Assembly (NCBI GenBank): GCA_937862885.1
Contig: CALMEE010000152.1
Coordinates: 35,870 to 99,869 of the forward strand
Direction of reading: 5' to 3'
Origin: an uncultured Planctomycetaceae bacterium
GTDB lineage: Bacteria; Planctomycetota; Planctomycetia; Pirellulales; Pirellulaceae
DNA length: 64,000 nt
Position 1 is the stretch's first letter, and each line of letters starts with the position of its first letter. The notes beneath the pieces are model-generated. The model was not told the DNA's origin, searched no databases, and saw only the letters and a list, made by a program, of their open reading frames with translations. The position numbers and the translations under genes were made by a program. This document shows positions 30,194 to 38,931 of the stretch, piece after piece.

Positions 30194-31486
30194 TTATTTG
30201 CTGAGTCGCCAGCCTTGGGGGATCTCCGAGGCTTTGACCAAGACCGGAATACCGTCGCGAATCATGCAAAAGCCCTGTGGATCATCAAAAGTTTCGAGGT
30301 TCTCGCTGTTGATTACCTGAGCACCAGCCCCGACTCGGCAGTTCTTATCGACAATAGCGGAGCGTATGACGCTGCCTTCGCCAAATCCGATCGGAATCTG
30401 ACTGTTTCCTGAGTAAGAAGCTTCTTCAACTTCATAATAATCGGCACCCATGACTACCGAATCTTTGATGTGCACATTGGGGCCGATGATACTGCGTAAA
30501 CCGATGACACTATTTTCGATGACGGTGCCTTCACCGATGCGGCATCCGTCAGCAACCAAACTATGGCGAATTGTCGCGCCATTCATGCGTGTTGGCGGCA
30601 AGAAGCGTGGGCGTGAATAGACGGGAGCGCGTGGTTCGAATAGCTCAAATGGACTTTCGCAACTCGCCAAGCTGAGATTGGCATCATAAAAAGAGCGAAT
30701 CGTTCCGATGTCTTCCCAATATCCATCAAACAAATGCATTTGCACGCGTCGGCTGCGAATTGCGGCTGGGAAGACCTCCTTACCGAAATCCGTGTAATTG
30801 GTTTTGTTGAGGACATCGGCCAATGTGGAAACGTTGAACACGTAAATTCCCATACTAGCCAAGATATCTCGTCCATTGGAATTTACTCCTCGCTGGTCAA
30901 TCCAACTTGGCTCCATTCGCAACATGTCGAGTTCCGCTTCCGTCTGCGGCTTCTCCAGGAATCCACAGACGCGCCCAGTGTCATCTAATCGCATGACACC
31001 GAACGCCTTTGCGGCCTGTCGAGTCACGGGTCGGCAAGCGATGGTAACGTCGGCTCGATGATCACAGTGAGTCTTGATTAAATCCCGATAGTCCATGCGA
31101 TACAGCTGATCGCCGGAAAGGATGACAACGTATTCAATGTTGCGCTGTTGGATATACCTGAGATTCTTGCGCACGGCGTCCGCCGTTCCCTGGAACCATC
31201 CGGAACCAGGCTCTTCCGTCTCTTGCGCGGCCAAGATTTCCACGAATCCGCCAGAAAAATGGTCGAATGTGTACGTTCGCCGAATGTGGCGGTGCAGGCT
31301 AACGCTCATGAATTGCGTCAGCACATAGATTTGCAATATCTGGCTATTGATACAGTTTGAAATCGGGATATCAATTAAGCGATACTTACCAGCAAGCGGC
31401 ACTGATGGCTTGGAGCGAATCCCCGTTAGCGGATACAATCGTGTACCTCGGCCACCTCCCAACACAACGGCAACAACATTTCGCAT
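30194..31486 (-). CDS. glgC: Glucose-1-phosphate adenylyltransferase
   Basis: 430 residues from the ATG at 31486. The N-terminus has the nucleotidyltransferase signature VLGGGRGTRLYPLTGIRSKP, then VPLAGKYRLIDIPISNCINS and YVVILSGDQLYRMDY, and later FLEKPQ. The C-terminal third is a left-handed beta-helix of hexapeptide-like repeats (GEGTVIENSVIGLRSIIGPN). The enzyme makes ADP-glucose from ATP and glucose 1-phosphate for glycogen synthesis. Length is typical (about 410-430). It is transcribed toward groEL and appears to stand alone; no other glycogen gene is in the window. Confidence 0.95.
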   Translation of the reverse strand: MRNVVAVVLGGGRGTRLYPLTGIRSKPSVPLAGKYRLIDIPISNCINSQILQIYVLTQFMSVSLHRHIRRTYTFDHFSGGFVEILAAQETEEPGSGWFQGTADAVRKNLRYIQQRNIEYVVILSGDQLYRMDYRDLIKTHCDHRADVTIACRPVTRQAAKAFGVMRLDDTGRVCGFLEKPQTEAELDMLRMEPSWIDQRGVNSNGRDILASMGIYVFNVSTLADVLNKTNYTDFGKEVFPAAIRSRRVQMHLFDGYWEDIGTIRSFYDANLSLASCESPFELFEPRAPVYSRPRFLPPTRMNGATIRHSLVADGCRIGEGTVIENSVIGLRSIIGPNVHIKDSVVMGADYYEVEEASYSGNSQIPIGFGEGSVIRSAIVDKNCRVGAGAQVINSENLETFDDPQGFCMIRDGIPVLVKASEIPQGWRLSK

Positions 31487-31587
31487 AGCATGCTTCGGAT
31501 TTAGGTTTTTGGGTTGTCAAATGGACTAAGATTGTAACCCAATAACTACCTGTCGTCGATCAAGTAACCTGCGAATGGGAAAGAATT

Positions 31588-31989
31588 TTAGCGACGCGTT
31601 TCAAATTCGAGAACTTGTGCGCCGCTGGGCTCTTGAAATTGATGAAAAACTCGAACGCCGTTTTTCAAAGCACGCTGGGCATTACGATCAGCGAGAATGC
31701 GCTGATTGGTTGAGCTTTCGACTTCTTGAAAACGTCCAGGCGGAATTGAAGTATCAAAGCGATACTTGAAAACGAGCCTTTTGTCGTTTTCCTCAATGTG
31801 TGATTCGATAAACTCAAGCATGGTATGGGCGGCGACCAATTTGGGCAGGTTGCTATTCTCCTGGTCGACCATTTTTTGAATTTCCAATTGGACTGATTCT
31901 TCGATTGAGGTATCAACCCAGCGATACGTCATGAAGCCAACGACGACCAACAGGATGCATCCCAATAGTATTGCCAGTATTTTGTTCAT
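31588..31989 (-). CDS. Hypothetical single-pass membrane protein
   Basis: 133 residues from the ATG at 31989. Residues 4-22 form one membrane helix or uncleaved signal (ILAILLGCILLVVVGFMTY), followed by a charged helical region and FKYRFDTSIPPGRF. No family recognised. It lies between glgC and the thioredoxin gene on the same strand. Confidence 0.55.
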   Translation of the reverse strand: MNKILAILLGCILLVVVGFMTYRWVDTSIEESVQLEIQKMVDQENSNLPKLVAAHTMLEFIESHIEENDKRLVFKYRFDTSIPPGRFQEVESSTNQRILADRNAQRALKNGVRVFHQFQEPSGAQVLEFETRR

Positions 31990-32106
31990 AGGCTTGACAC
32001 GTAAATCAGTTGAATAATGTAGTTATTTTATCAAGAGTCACGCGGTTGCTGAATGTCAAATCGAGGATCCGGTTGCAATTACCGTAGTGTGATTAGAATC
32101 GCGCAA

Positions 32107-32144
32107 CGAAAAAGCCCGCCAAAATTTGATAGATTTGGCGGGCT
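32107..32144 (-). terminator. Rho-independent terminator after thioredoxin-like gene
   Basis: On the minus strand the 11-bp stem AGCCCGCCAAA/TTTGGCGGGCT (32144-32134 with 32123-32113) is followed by a T run (GGGCTTTTTCG). It lies 28 nt after the stop of the thioredoxin-like gene. Confidence 0.8.
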
Positions 32145-32171
32145 AGGTTGTTATCGCTGTGTGCGGACGTG

Positions 32172-32603
32172 CTATTTATTGTTGCTACCGTTGGCGTTAG
32201 CTGTAAGGTGTCCTTCCGCAGTTTTCGCATTCTGCAAAAAGCCCAATACGACGTCGCGCGATTGAGCTCCTGCAAGGAAACGGAGCTTCCAAGTGTCGTC
32301 GTGCTTTTCGTACAACAAGAGTTGCGGGACGCCCCGATTTTGGATCAACTTTTTCGCTAATTGATTCTGTTTGTCGTAGTCGACCATGGCGAAATGATAA
32401 TCCTTGAATGCGTCTTGACTCAACAGGTCGGGAAGCACGGTGTTCTTCAAGACTTGACAAGGCGGACACCATTCGGCAGTGACAAGCACCAGAAGTGGCT
32501 TGTCTCCTTTCATCGCTAATTCATGAGCCGTTGCGTAATCCAACGGTTCTCGGTTTGCATTTGTCGTTGCGGCGATTAAAAGGATTGCCGTGACAAAATT
32601 CAT
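32172..32603 (-). CDS. Secreted thioredoxin-like protein
   Basis: About 143 residues from the ATG at 32603 with AGGAG about 9 nt upstream; an upstream in-frame ATG at 32636 would hide the signal peptide. The N-terminus MNFVTAILLIAATTNA is a short signal sequence. The active site is WCPPC (in TAEWCPPCQVL) and the cis-Pro region is RGVPQLLLYE, so the thioredoxin fold is complete. It likely acts on thiols in the periplasm or as a disulfide reductase; the precise partner is unknown. The c-type cytochrome-like proteins encoded a few kb away would need such an activity for heme attachment, but that link is speculation. Confidence 0.8.
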   Translation of the reverse strand: MNFVTAILLIAATTNANREPLDYATAHELAMKGDKPLLVLVTAEWCPPCQVLKNTVLPDLLSQDAFKDYHFAMVDYDKQNQLAKKLIQNRGVPQLLLYEKHDDTWKLRFLAGAQSRDVVLGFLQNAKTAEGHLTANANGSNNK

Positions 32604-33195
32604 AACATGGCTCCTGCGAAAAAATGTATCCGCCATCCTGGCATTAGCTTGCTTCCTTGCTGCATTGTTGTCAGACCACTGTAGATGTTGACGTTTTGAG
32701 AAGCCTCAATTTTCACTCTGATTTCTGCTGCTACCTCGAATGCTGGTGCTAAAGAAGAAACAGATTATTGAGGCTCAGCGTTACGTGTTGTTCGTATTCC
32801 CAAATTCTTTCGAACGTAACTGGTCTCCCTGACCAGATAACTCCTGGTCACAACTCCTTTGGCGAAAAGAATGAAGCGGCCTGGGTTTCAGATTTGAAAT
32901 ATTGCCCAAGCAAATCAATAGATGTTCAACCGGAGACTCCACCAGATTGGTTATCGGAACGCAAGGAAGTGATTTCGTATTTAGATATTGGCTTGATCGG
33001 AAAGTAACGCTATTTTTCTGGTCAAAAATGTTAAGGTATAAGGGTTGTTGCAAATATGTCATGGATCGATTCGATTCATCGACAACCTCATGGTTTTGCG
33101 GGAATATGTTTCCTTTTTGCATAGGATTACGCTAGAATATCAAAGCGAAAACAATATGCGGCGGCAAAATTCGCGGGCTTGGAGTGAACTAATTG
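32604..33195. other. Intergenic region between divergent genes
   Basis: About 590 nt between the thioredoxin-like gene (minus) and the Gfo/Idh gene (plus). A small plus-strand frame (32768-33007) has no recognisable content. I see no RNA gene or strong structure. Confidence 0.5.
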
Positions 33196-34209
33196 ATGAA
33201 GATTAGGGTTGGGTTAATTGGCTTAGGCGATCATTGGCTTTCACGACATTATCCGGCACTCAAGGTGTTGTCGGATCGGTTTGAAGTTCGCGCCATTTGT
33301 TGTGAAATTGCACATCGTGCTGAAAAGATTGCTCGTGAATTCAATGCATATGCGATGGATGGATTTCGGGCTATGATCGCCCGCGAAGATATCGATGCTG
33401 TTCTGGCACTCGCCACCGATTGGGTGGGACCGTTGCCCATCCTGGCTGCTTGTGACTCAGGGAAATCGATTTATAGTTCATCAGCCTTGGATATCGCTCC
33501 GGACCAAGTGGATTTGGTTCGGCGACGCGTTGATGCGTCCGGCGTAGCCTTTATGGCGGAACTTCCCCGTAGGTTCTCACCCGCTACTATTCGATTGAAG
33601 GAACTAATTGCCACCCGTTTGGGGCGGCCACAACTGCTGTTTTGCCACGAACGAATGAGCACGGAACAACAGACCGATCGTCTGAGGCGTGGTATCTATT
33701 GTCCCTTAACCATGCGGCACCTTATGGAGTTGATCGATTGGTGCAGCTATCTAGTCGATGCAAATCCCAGTTCGGTTTTGAGCGGGATTCATTGTCCGTC
33801 CAACTCCAAAGGGAAATCGTTTTATCAAAATGTCAATTTGGAATTCCCTTCATTCGGTGGCCACCCCAGCGCCAGCGCGCAAATCAGTGTTGGCCACTAT
33901 ATTCCGGAAAAATGGCCTGAGGCTTTGTCGTATCGCCGTCCGCCATCTCTGCAGGTTAGCTGTGAAAATGGAATCGCCTTTGTCGACTTACATACCAAAG
34001 TCGTTTGGTTCGACGATGCCGGACAGCATACTGAATCCTTGGAAGAAGACCGAGCCGTTGGCGAGCAACTGCTGACGCATTTCTACCGTTCGATTACCAG
34101 CCTGGTAAGAAACCGAAGCGACCTTGATGATGCCTATCGGGCCATGATAGTCGCGACGAAAGCGAATCAAAGCGCCGATGAAAAACGTCGCATTTATTTA
34201 GAATGGTGA
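33196..34209 (+). CDS. Gfo/Idh/MocA family oxidoreductase (cytoplasmic)
   Basis: About 337 residues from the ATG at 33196 (a TTG three bases earlier is an alternative). The N-terminus is a dinucleotide-binding motif (VGLIGLGDHWLSRHYPAL), followed by the Rossmann pattern DAVLALATDWVGPLPILAA. The usual EKP block appears as KSIYSSSAL, so the Lys of EKP is absent, and no TAT signal is present. It belongs to the Gfo/Idh/MocA dehydrogenase family but is divergent; sugar or inositol derivatives are typical substrates. It ends just before tRNA-Val on the opposite strand. Confidence 0.7.
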   Translation: MKIRVGLIGLGDHWLSRHYPALKVLSDRFEVRAICCEIAHRAEKIAREFNAYAMDGFRAMIAREDIDAVLALATDWVGPLPILAACDSGKSIYSSSALDIAPDQVDLVRRRVDASGVAFMAELPRRFSPATIRLKELIATRLGRPQLLFCHERMSTEQQTDRLRRGIYCPLTMRHLMELIDWCSYLVDANPSSVLSGIHCPSNSKGKSFYQNVNLEFPSFGGHPSASAQISVGHYIPEKWPEALSYRRPPSLQVSCENGIAFVDLHTKVVWFDDAGQHTESLEEDRAVGEQLLTHFYRSITSLVRNRSDLDDAYRAMIVATKANQSADEKRRIYLEW

Positions 34210-34218
34210 ACGACCCAG

Positions 34219-34243
34219 ATTTGCCTGCCCAACAGGCAGCAAA
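34219..34243. terminator. Hairpin between convergent genes, possible terminator
   Basis: TGCCTG/CAGGCA (34222-34227 with 34233-34238) with a 5-nt loop lies between the convergent oxidoreductase gene and tRNA-Val. ATTTGC/GCAAAT flanks can pair outside it with a bulge. No T run on either side, so termination is uncertain. Confidence 0.35.
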
Positions 34244-34248
34244 TCAAA

Positions 34249-34322
34249 TGGGCGCTGAGGGACTCGAACCCCCGACCCTCTCGGTGTAAACGAGATGCTC
34301 TAGCCAACTGAGCTAAGCGCCC
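34249..34322 (-). tRNA. tRNA-Val (anticodon TAC)
   Basis: A complete 74-nt cloverleaf on the minus strand: acceptor GGGCGCT/AGCGCCC, D arm TAGCTCAGTTGG, anticodon loop TTTACAC with TAC, T arm GGGGTTCGAACCCC, discriminator A. CCA is not encoded. Confidence 0.95.
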
Positions 34323-34508
34323 GATTTGAGGACAGCATTATTGAATAAACTGTTCGCTCACGAAGCGAATAGTATAAGAATTGCGGATCGTGTCGTCAAT
34401 TACAAACATGACCCAATCGCATGGAGTATGCGAATTTGGCTCGAAAAATGCAGGGTCAATTTGAAGTCTTCGCGGCGATACGGGGCAGACCTATGCAAAT
34501 CGCCGTGC

Positions 34509-34928
34509 TTACTTCTTTTTCTTCATCTTCGTTCCCTCGATCTTGCCCTCTTTGATCAAGACGCTGTACTTAATTCCCTCCGCGTTTTTCTTGTCGCCGA
34601 CGACCTTAAGCGCTTCAACAAATGCCGGAGCCATTACTTCTTGTTCAAATTTTTCCCTGGCTTCGTCATCGCCTTCCGTTGCATCCCAACGTGCGGATAG
34701 GTCCATGCCCTCAAATTGTTGAAAGAACAATTCGCCGAACTCGTTTCGCACAGTTTTCGGCTCCTTTTGCAAATGACAAGCGTAGCAAGTTGCCCGAAGC
34801 CCTTCGACTTCCTGTTCAAGCTTGTCCTTGAATACGCCGTGTGAACTCACCGGCTTGGAGAATGAAAAGCAGAAGACTCCAATTAGACCGAGCACGAAAG
34901 ATGTGCCAAGTATATGTTTATTAATCAT
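34509..34928 (-). CDS. Small secreted protein with one c-type heme motif
   Basis: 139 residues from the ATG at 34928. A signal peptide or anchor covers residues 5-25 (ILGTSFVLGLIGVFCFSF). A single CxxCH heme attachment motif CYACH lies near residue 49, followed by NEFGELFFQQFEG. The rest is charged and ends in KMKKKK. It resembles short monoheme proteins but lacks an obvious distal Met ligand pattern. Its neighbour 1.8 kb away on the same strand has four heme motifs, so a shared electron-transfer role is possible. Confidence 0.65.
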   Translation of the reverse strand: MINKHILGTSFVLGLIGVFCFSFSKPVSSHGVFKDKLEQEVEGLRATCYACHLQKEPKTVRNEFGELFFQQFEGMDLSARWDATEGDDEAREKFEQEVMAPAFVEALKVVGDKKNAEGIKYSVLIKEGKIEGTKMKKKK

Positions 34929-35166
34929 TTACGGTTCTCTTCTTTGGATATTGTACGTAGTTTACTCTTGATAACCTTCATCGTTAATTTTTTGCATCAT
35001 TCTCTATGATTGCGGAAGAATTCTGGTTTTGCAAGGCGCAACTGATACGCAAACTACGTTGAAATCGTCGATGTGAAACACTTGACAGACGCAAAAAAGC
35101 GTCGAAATGAGCCTTCTGCGGCAAAGTGTCCGCTGAAACAGCGTGATGTAACTCAAAAGAAGCGTT

Positions 35167-35421
35167 CTATCGAGGGCGAATCAAGAACTCATGCTTTGAG
35201 TCAGGCGCAGCACATAACTTTGCAACGTGGCCGATATCTTCCTCCAGGGCCGCCGACTGCAACTCTCGATCGATGGCTAGATAGGTTCCGAAGCATTTGC
35301 GGCAACGAACCTCGCGCCCCAAATAGTAAATTGAAAACTGGTTGCAATGGTCGCACAAACGACAATGGTTCGCAAAAGTAAATACCGACTGACTTTCGAC
35401 AACGTCAATAACCGCGGACAT
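35167..35421 (-). CDS. Small zinc-ribbon protein
   Basis: About 84 residues from the ATG at 35421 (MSAVIDVVES); an ATG at 35457 is also possible. The core is CDHCNQFSIYYLGREVRCRKC, given here as two Cys pairs (CDHC and CRKC) 15 residues apart with the LGREVRC pattern of planctomycete zinc ribbons. The remaining sequence is short and charged. Because it is small and uses an uncertain start I hold it at moderate confidence; the zinc-ribbon pattern is unlikely to arise by chance. Confidence 0.5.
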   Translation of the reverse strand: MSAVIDVVESQSVFTFANHCRLCDHCNQFSIYYLGREVRCRKCFGTYLAIDRELQSAALEEDIGHVAKLCAAPDSKHEFLIRPR

Positions 35422-35648
35422 CGGGCAACTCCATTTGCCAAGAAGGGATTTCACCATTGATTTTAGCTTCGAGGCCAAAAACTGCAAATTGGATTGCAAA
35501 TAGACTGCATGCGATACATGCCATCATTTTGGTGCCAGCAAGCCTGAAATGGCTTCGTGTTGATATGGCTTCAGTCGATTGAATCCACACTATGTCGTTG
35601 GTCTTCGCAGTAACGACCAAATTCTTGCGAATCGGGCTGTTATGCGCT

Positions 35649-36392
35649 TTAGTGGTTAGTGTTAATTTTCTTGGTCCGAAAATACTCATCACATAAGTGT
35701 ACTTCCACGTTGGCTCCGTTGAACAGTGAATCGGAGAGATCGGAAGCAAACTGTTTGGCCACTTCTTGAAACTCGGCATCTTCAAAAAACTGCTCAGCAG
35801 TGACCATATGAAACTGCCACACGTTACCATATTTCGATAGTCGAACGGACTTCTTAGCTCCATCGATAAACCCACTTTCACGGAGGTAATTGGCTAGGTT
35901 TTGAGCGTCGGATTCTGTAACTTCGGCCCCATCAAAATAGATTTCCGTACCGTCTGCTGAAATACTTCGCCCCCAATCCGCGGCCTCGACAACCTTCTTC
36001 GTGTTTAACGTGCTATCGCAGAGGTGGATTTCGACGTCAGCGCCATCAAAAACGCTTGCCGAAACCTGACGCCCAAAAGCCGATATCACAGCTAGGTAAT
36101 CGTTGTCGTCAAGGTATTCATTCTTGATCACCATCCTAAATTGCCACTTGTCGGATTTCTTCACCAATTGAATCGACTTTGTACTTCCATCAGTAAAATC
36201 TTCAGCCTCTAGAAACCGGCCCAGTCGCTCAGCATCCTCAAGCTTTACTGTGTTGCCATCGTAAAAGATTTCCGTGCCGTTGAAGACCACTTTTTTTCCA
36301 TAATCTGGGGAGCAACCCGCTACGACAATAAGAAGAATTAACGTGGCAAATTTAAACTCAATTCTACGAACTGCATTTAGTCGTGCATTCAT
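35649..36392 (-). CDS. Lipoprotein with two tandem copies of one domain
   Basis: 247 residues from the ATG at 36392. A signal peptide with lipobox ends at VVAGC (Cys near residue 27), so it should be a lipoprotein. After it come two copies of one ~100-residue domain: VVFNGTEIFYDGNTVKLEDA in copy 1 matches ISADGTEIYFDGAEVTESDA in copy 2, and the ends FDGADVEIHLCDSTLNTKK and FNGANVEVHLCDEYFRTKK also align. No family recognised. Position between small secreted redox-type proteins is noted but its function is unknown. Confidence 0.7.
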   Translation of the reverse strand: MNARLNAVRRIEFKFATLILLIVVAGCSPDYGKKVVFNGTEIFYDGNTVKLEDAERLGRFLEAEDFTDGSTKSIQLVKKSDKWQFRMVIKNEYLDDNDYLAVISAFGRQVSASVFDGADVEIHLCDSTLNTKKVVEAADWGRSISADGTEIYFDGAEVTESDAQNLANYLRESGFIDGAKKSVRLSKYGNVWQFHMVTAEQFFEDAEFQEVAKQFASDLSDSLFNGANVEVHLCDEYFRTKKINTNH

Positions 36393-36685
36393 TGGGATCT
36401 CCGAAATTGCTGGTTAGATTAATAGTGAGGAGGTTTACTTGGACTCAAAAAAAGTCTGGAACTTATTTTCGATTCGACGGTAGGTGAATATGCCAAAGGC
36501 CGCTGGATGGGCTTGAAGGGCCCGTCCAACAACACTCACCTATTTGGCTTAATCAACTTCATTTTGAATGGCTGTTGTATTAATGCTTCCCTAAGATTCT
36601 ATACTACGGAGCATCAATTGTTTAGCGTTGTAATGAACAAGGAATGGTAGTCAGAATCCTGAATCAGCGATTTGACCCGCTGCCA

Positions 36686-38314
36686 CTAATGCTTGATTTT
36701 TTCCCAATACTCTTCAAAAGCACCCTCATGATGGAAGTCAGGGCTGTTATCCAGATCATGACATTCAATGCAAAGTGATTCTCTTGCTTGATCGAGGGTG
36801 ATGCGCAGACTTTGTCTCAATTGTTGAAGCTCTGCGTCGGTTGCACTGATTTCACCCAACTCGGCCTTTACGTGTTCGTATGCGGGACCATGGCAGTTCT
36901 CACAACCGTTGCCATGCAGCACTTCGCTGTCTAGGCGCTCATAACCGCTGAGGTAGGGAAAATAACCCTGGGGGTTCCAACCAGTGACATGGCAACTAAG
37001 ACATTCCGGATCAAAATGACGTTGTATCGTTACTCGTTGCGTCGGTTCGGTTAGGCTTAACGTCGCGCGTGAATGCGGTCCAACCTCATCTTCGTCCTGA
37101 GTAACACCATGCCGCCAAATTTCCCATTCGTCGGAGTGGCAATCCCAACAGGCATCGCTGCCAATAAATCTTCGTCCAGAAGGATGAGCGATTGGTTGAA
37201 TACTCATGCCCGACAAGCCCAAACTCTCCAGTTGCTTCTGGTAGTCTTTGAAGATCGCCGTAATTTCCGGGGAATCGACAAACCGATCGTCCATCGGAAC
37301 CCGCTGATAGCGAATCGGAATCGGGTTGTCCGAGTAAAAACCGACAACTCCAACGTGCATCCCCTTAGCACCCGTCTGGATAATTTGAGTAATGTGATTG
37401 CCGGTTTCAACGCGTTCCGGCCCAAAGGTTGGTTCCCCACCACCGCCACTCGTCACGACGATGTCGAAATGGGGAAATTGCTTGGCGAGTTGTTCTGATG
37501 CCTCAATCGAAGTATAGGCCACCAGAACGGCAGTGTCGCACTTTTCTGCCTTTATCCGCAGTATGACATTTTGCAGAGCAGTCTCCACATCAGTGATACT
37601 AAGATCTGAAGTTGAAATGTTGTCGATGTACTCTTGTCCGAGGACCATCGTCACAAAGATTCGACGGTTGCCAATTTCGATGACGCGGTAGGGACTGGAG
37701 AACTCAGCACTCTCCATCAAAACCACGTTGGCCGATACGAATGGATTGAAATTGCCCATTCCGTTCAGCATGTTTTGGAGAACATCGACCGTAGGCAATT
37801 TTAGATCATCCGGTCCAAAGCCTATCGCTTGGTATCCCATAACTTGGCACAACGCCTCGAACGTCTTTCCCAATTTGAGCGTCGGTTGAATTCCGAAACG
37901 CCGCACTTGGTTGCCCGCATCGATGGGCACGACCAGCCAATGCTTGGCTTCGAGTTCTTTCATGAATTGGTGGCGTCGCATCAGGCCACCCTTTTGGTTT
38001 TCCAGACCTGTGCACCCGCAAGGCTCGATGTAGCCATTTTGGCGTCCGGAAACAAATAACACAAAATCTGGATTTTCAGGCCAGTCGACGAAAAGATGCG
38101 GATCGGTACGTTCCTTGCGTTCCTTACCGTCATCGACTCGTCTCAGTTTCGTCGTTTCGTGAGTTGGCCCAGACTTGGCATGGAAACTCGGAGAGCCCAG
38201 CGAACCGCCGAGACTTTCGTATTGAGGACTGTCGGGAATCTTGGTCAACTGTCCGAGTACGGCAAGCGTTAAACAACTGATGCACAACGGAACCCACCAA
38301 AATTTTGCAATCAT
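36686..38314 (-). CDS. Secreted metallophosphoesterase-like protein fused to tetraheme cytochrome domain
   Basis: 542 residues from the ATG at 38314. Residues 5-25 are an N-terminal hydrophobic anchor/signal. Residues about 75-330 resemble the UshA/5'-nucleotidase-like fold found in such fusions (FVSGRQNGYIEPCGCTGLEN, QAIGFGPDDLKL, FDIVVTSGGGGEP), although the usual GNHD-type catalytic motif is not seen. The C-terminal ~160 residues carry four CxxCH motifs: CWDCH, CLSCH, CENCH and CIECH, as in multiheme cytochrome c554-like domains. The protein probably sits outside the cytoplasmic membrane and handles electrons; the substrate is unknown. The first half may be a non-catalytic sensor or binding module. 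Confidence 0.75.
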   Translation of the reverse strand: MIAKFWWVPLCISCLTLAVLGQLTKIPDSPQYESLGGSLGSPSFHAKSGPTHETTKLRRVDDGKERKERTDPHLFVDWPENPDFVLFVSGRQNGYIEPCGCTGLENQKGGLMRRHQFMKELEAKHWLVVPIDAGNQVRRFGIQPTLKLGKTFEALCQVMGYQAIGFGPDDLKLPTVDVLQNMLNGMGNFNPFVSANVVLMESAEFSSPYRVIEIGNRRIFVTMVLGQEYIDNISTSDLSITDVETALQNVILRIKAEKCDTAVLVAYTSIEASEQLAKQFPHFDIVVTSGGGGEPTFGPERVETGNHITQIIQTGAKGMHVGVVGFYSDNPIPIRYQRVPMDDRFVDSPEITAIFKDYQKQLESLGLSGMSIQPIAHPSGRRFIGSDACWDCHSDEWEIWRHGVTQDEDEVGPHSRATLSLTEPTQRVTIQRHFDPECLSCHVTGWNPQGYFPYLSGYERLDSEVLHGNGCENCHGPAYEHVKAELGEISATDAELQQLRQSLRITLDQARESLCIECHDLDNSPDFHHEGAFEEYWEKIKH

Positions 38315-38931
38315 TTGAAATTACCCAATCCATGAGAAGAAGAACCGCTACATAGCGAAAGCGATTCAAAACGCAATCGGTCTATTCCGATATCCGCTAG
38401 GCCACCGTGCAAACCCTGGTTAAATTTACCAGAAAGGTGGCACCAGTCATTGCCAACAATTCGTAGCGATTCAACTCCACGAGCCTACACCCTATCAGCA
38501 TAATGTTATTGCTGAATGTGGTAAACTCTGAACTAAACTCGGCATGCAAGATTTTGCCAATTCAGAGCACCATTAACGATGGAGCACGGCTATTTCGAAT
38601 CGACGACAGCTTGGCGAAAAAGTGCAAGTTGGCTGGCTTGGCAATCATTTCAGAAACATGATTGCATGAAATTAGTAGATTTGGTCTGCAATTTTTCGCG
38701 TTGGTAAATGCTGTAACAGCCTTACATCAACGTAAATTCAATTTTCCAAGAATCGAAAATAACCGCTGATTCCGAGACATTTTTCGAGAAGTTTCAAAAA
38801 GCCGCACCCATGACTAAGGTGCTCTGAATTGAACCGTTGACGGAAAACTCTGGATTCAATTCTCTGAGGTTTCCTCCGTTATTTCATGGCTAGCGAGGGA
38901 TCAGCTTCTCGCCTTTTACCAGCATACAATG
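38315..38931. other. Intergenic region
   Basis: About 620 nt between the tetraheme gene and argC on the same strand. No coding frame, RNA gene or strong terminator was seen; only a 5-bp imperfect palindrome near 38500. Confidence 0.45.

Noticed and set aside
35405..35881. 158-residue minus-strand frame overlapping the lipoprotein gene
   Set aside because: It runs in a different frame through the 3' part of the lipoprotein gene, which has clear internal repeats and a lipobox.
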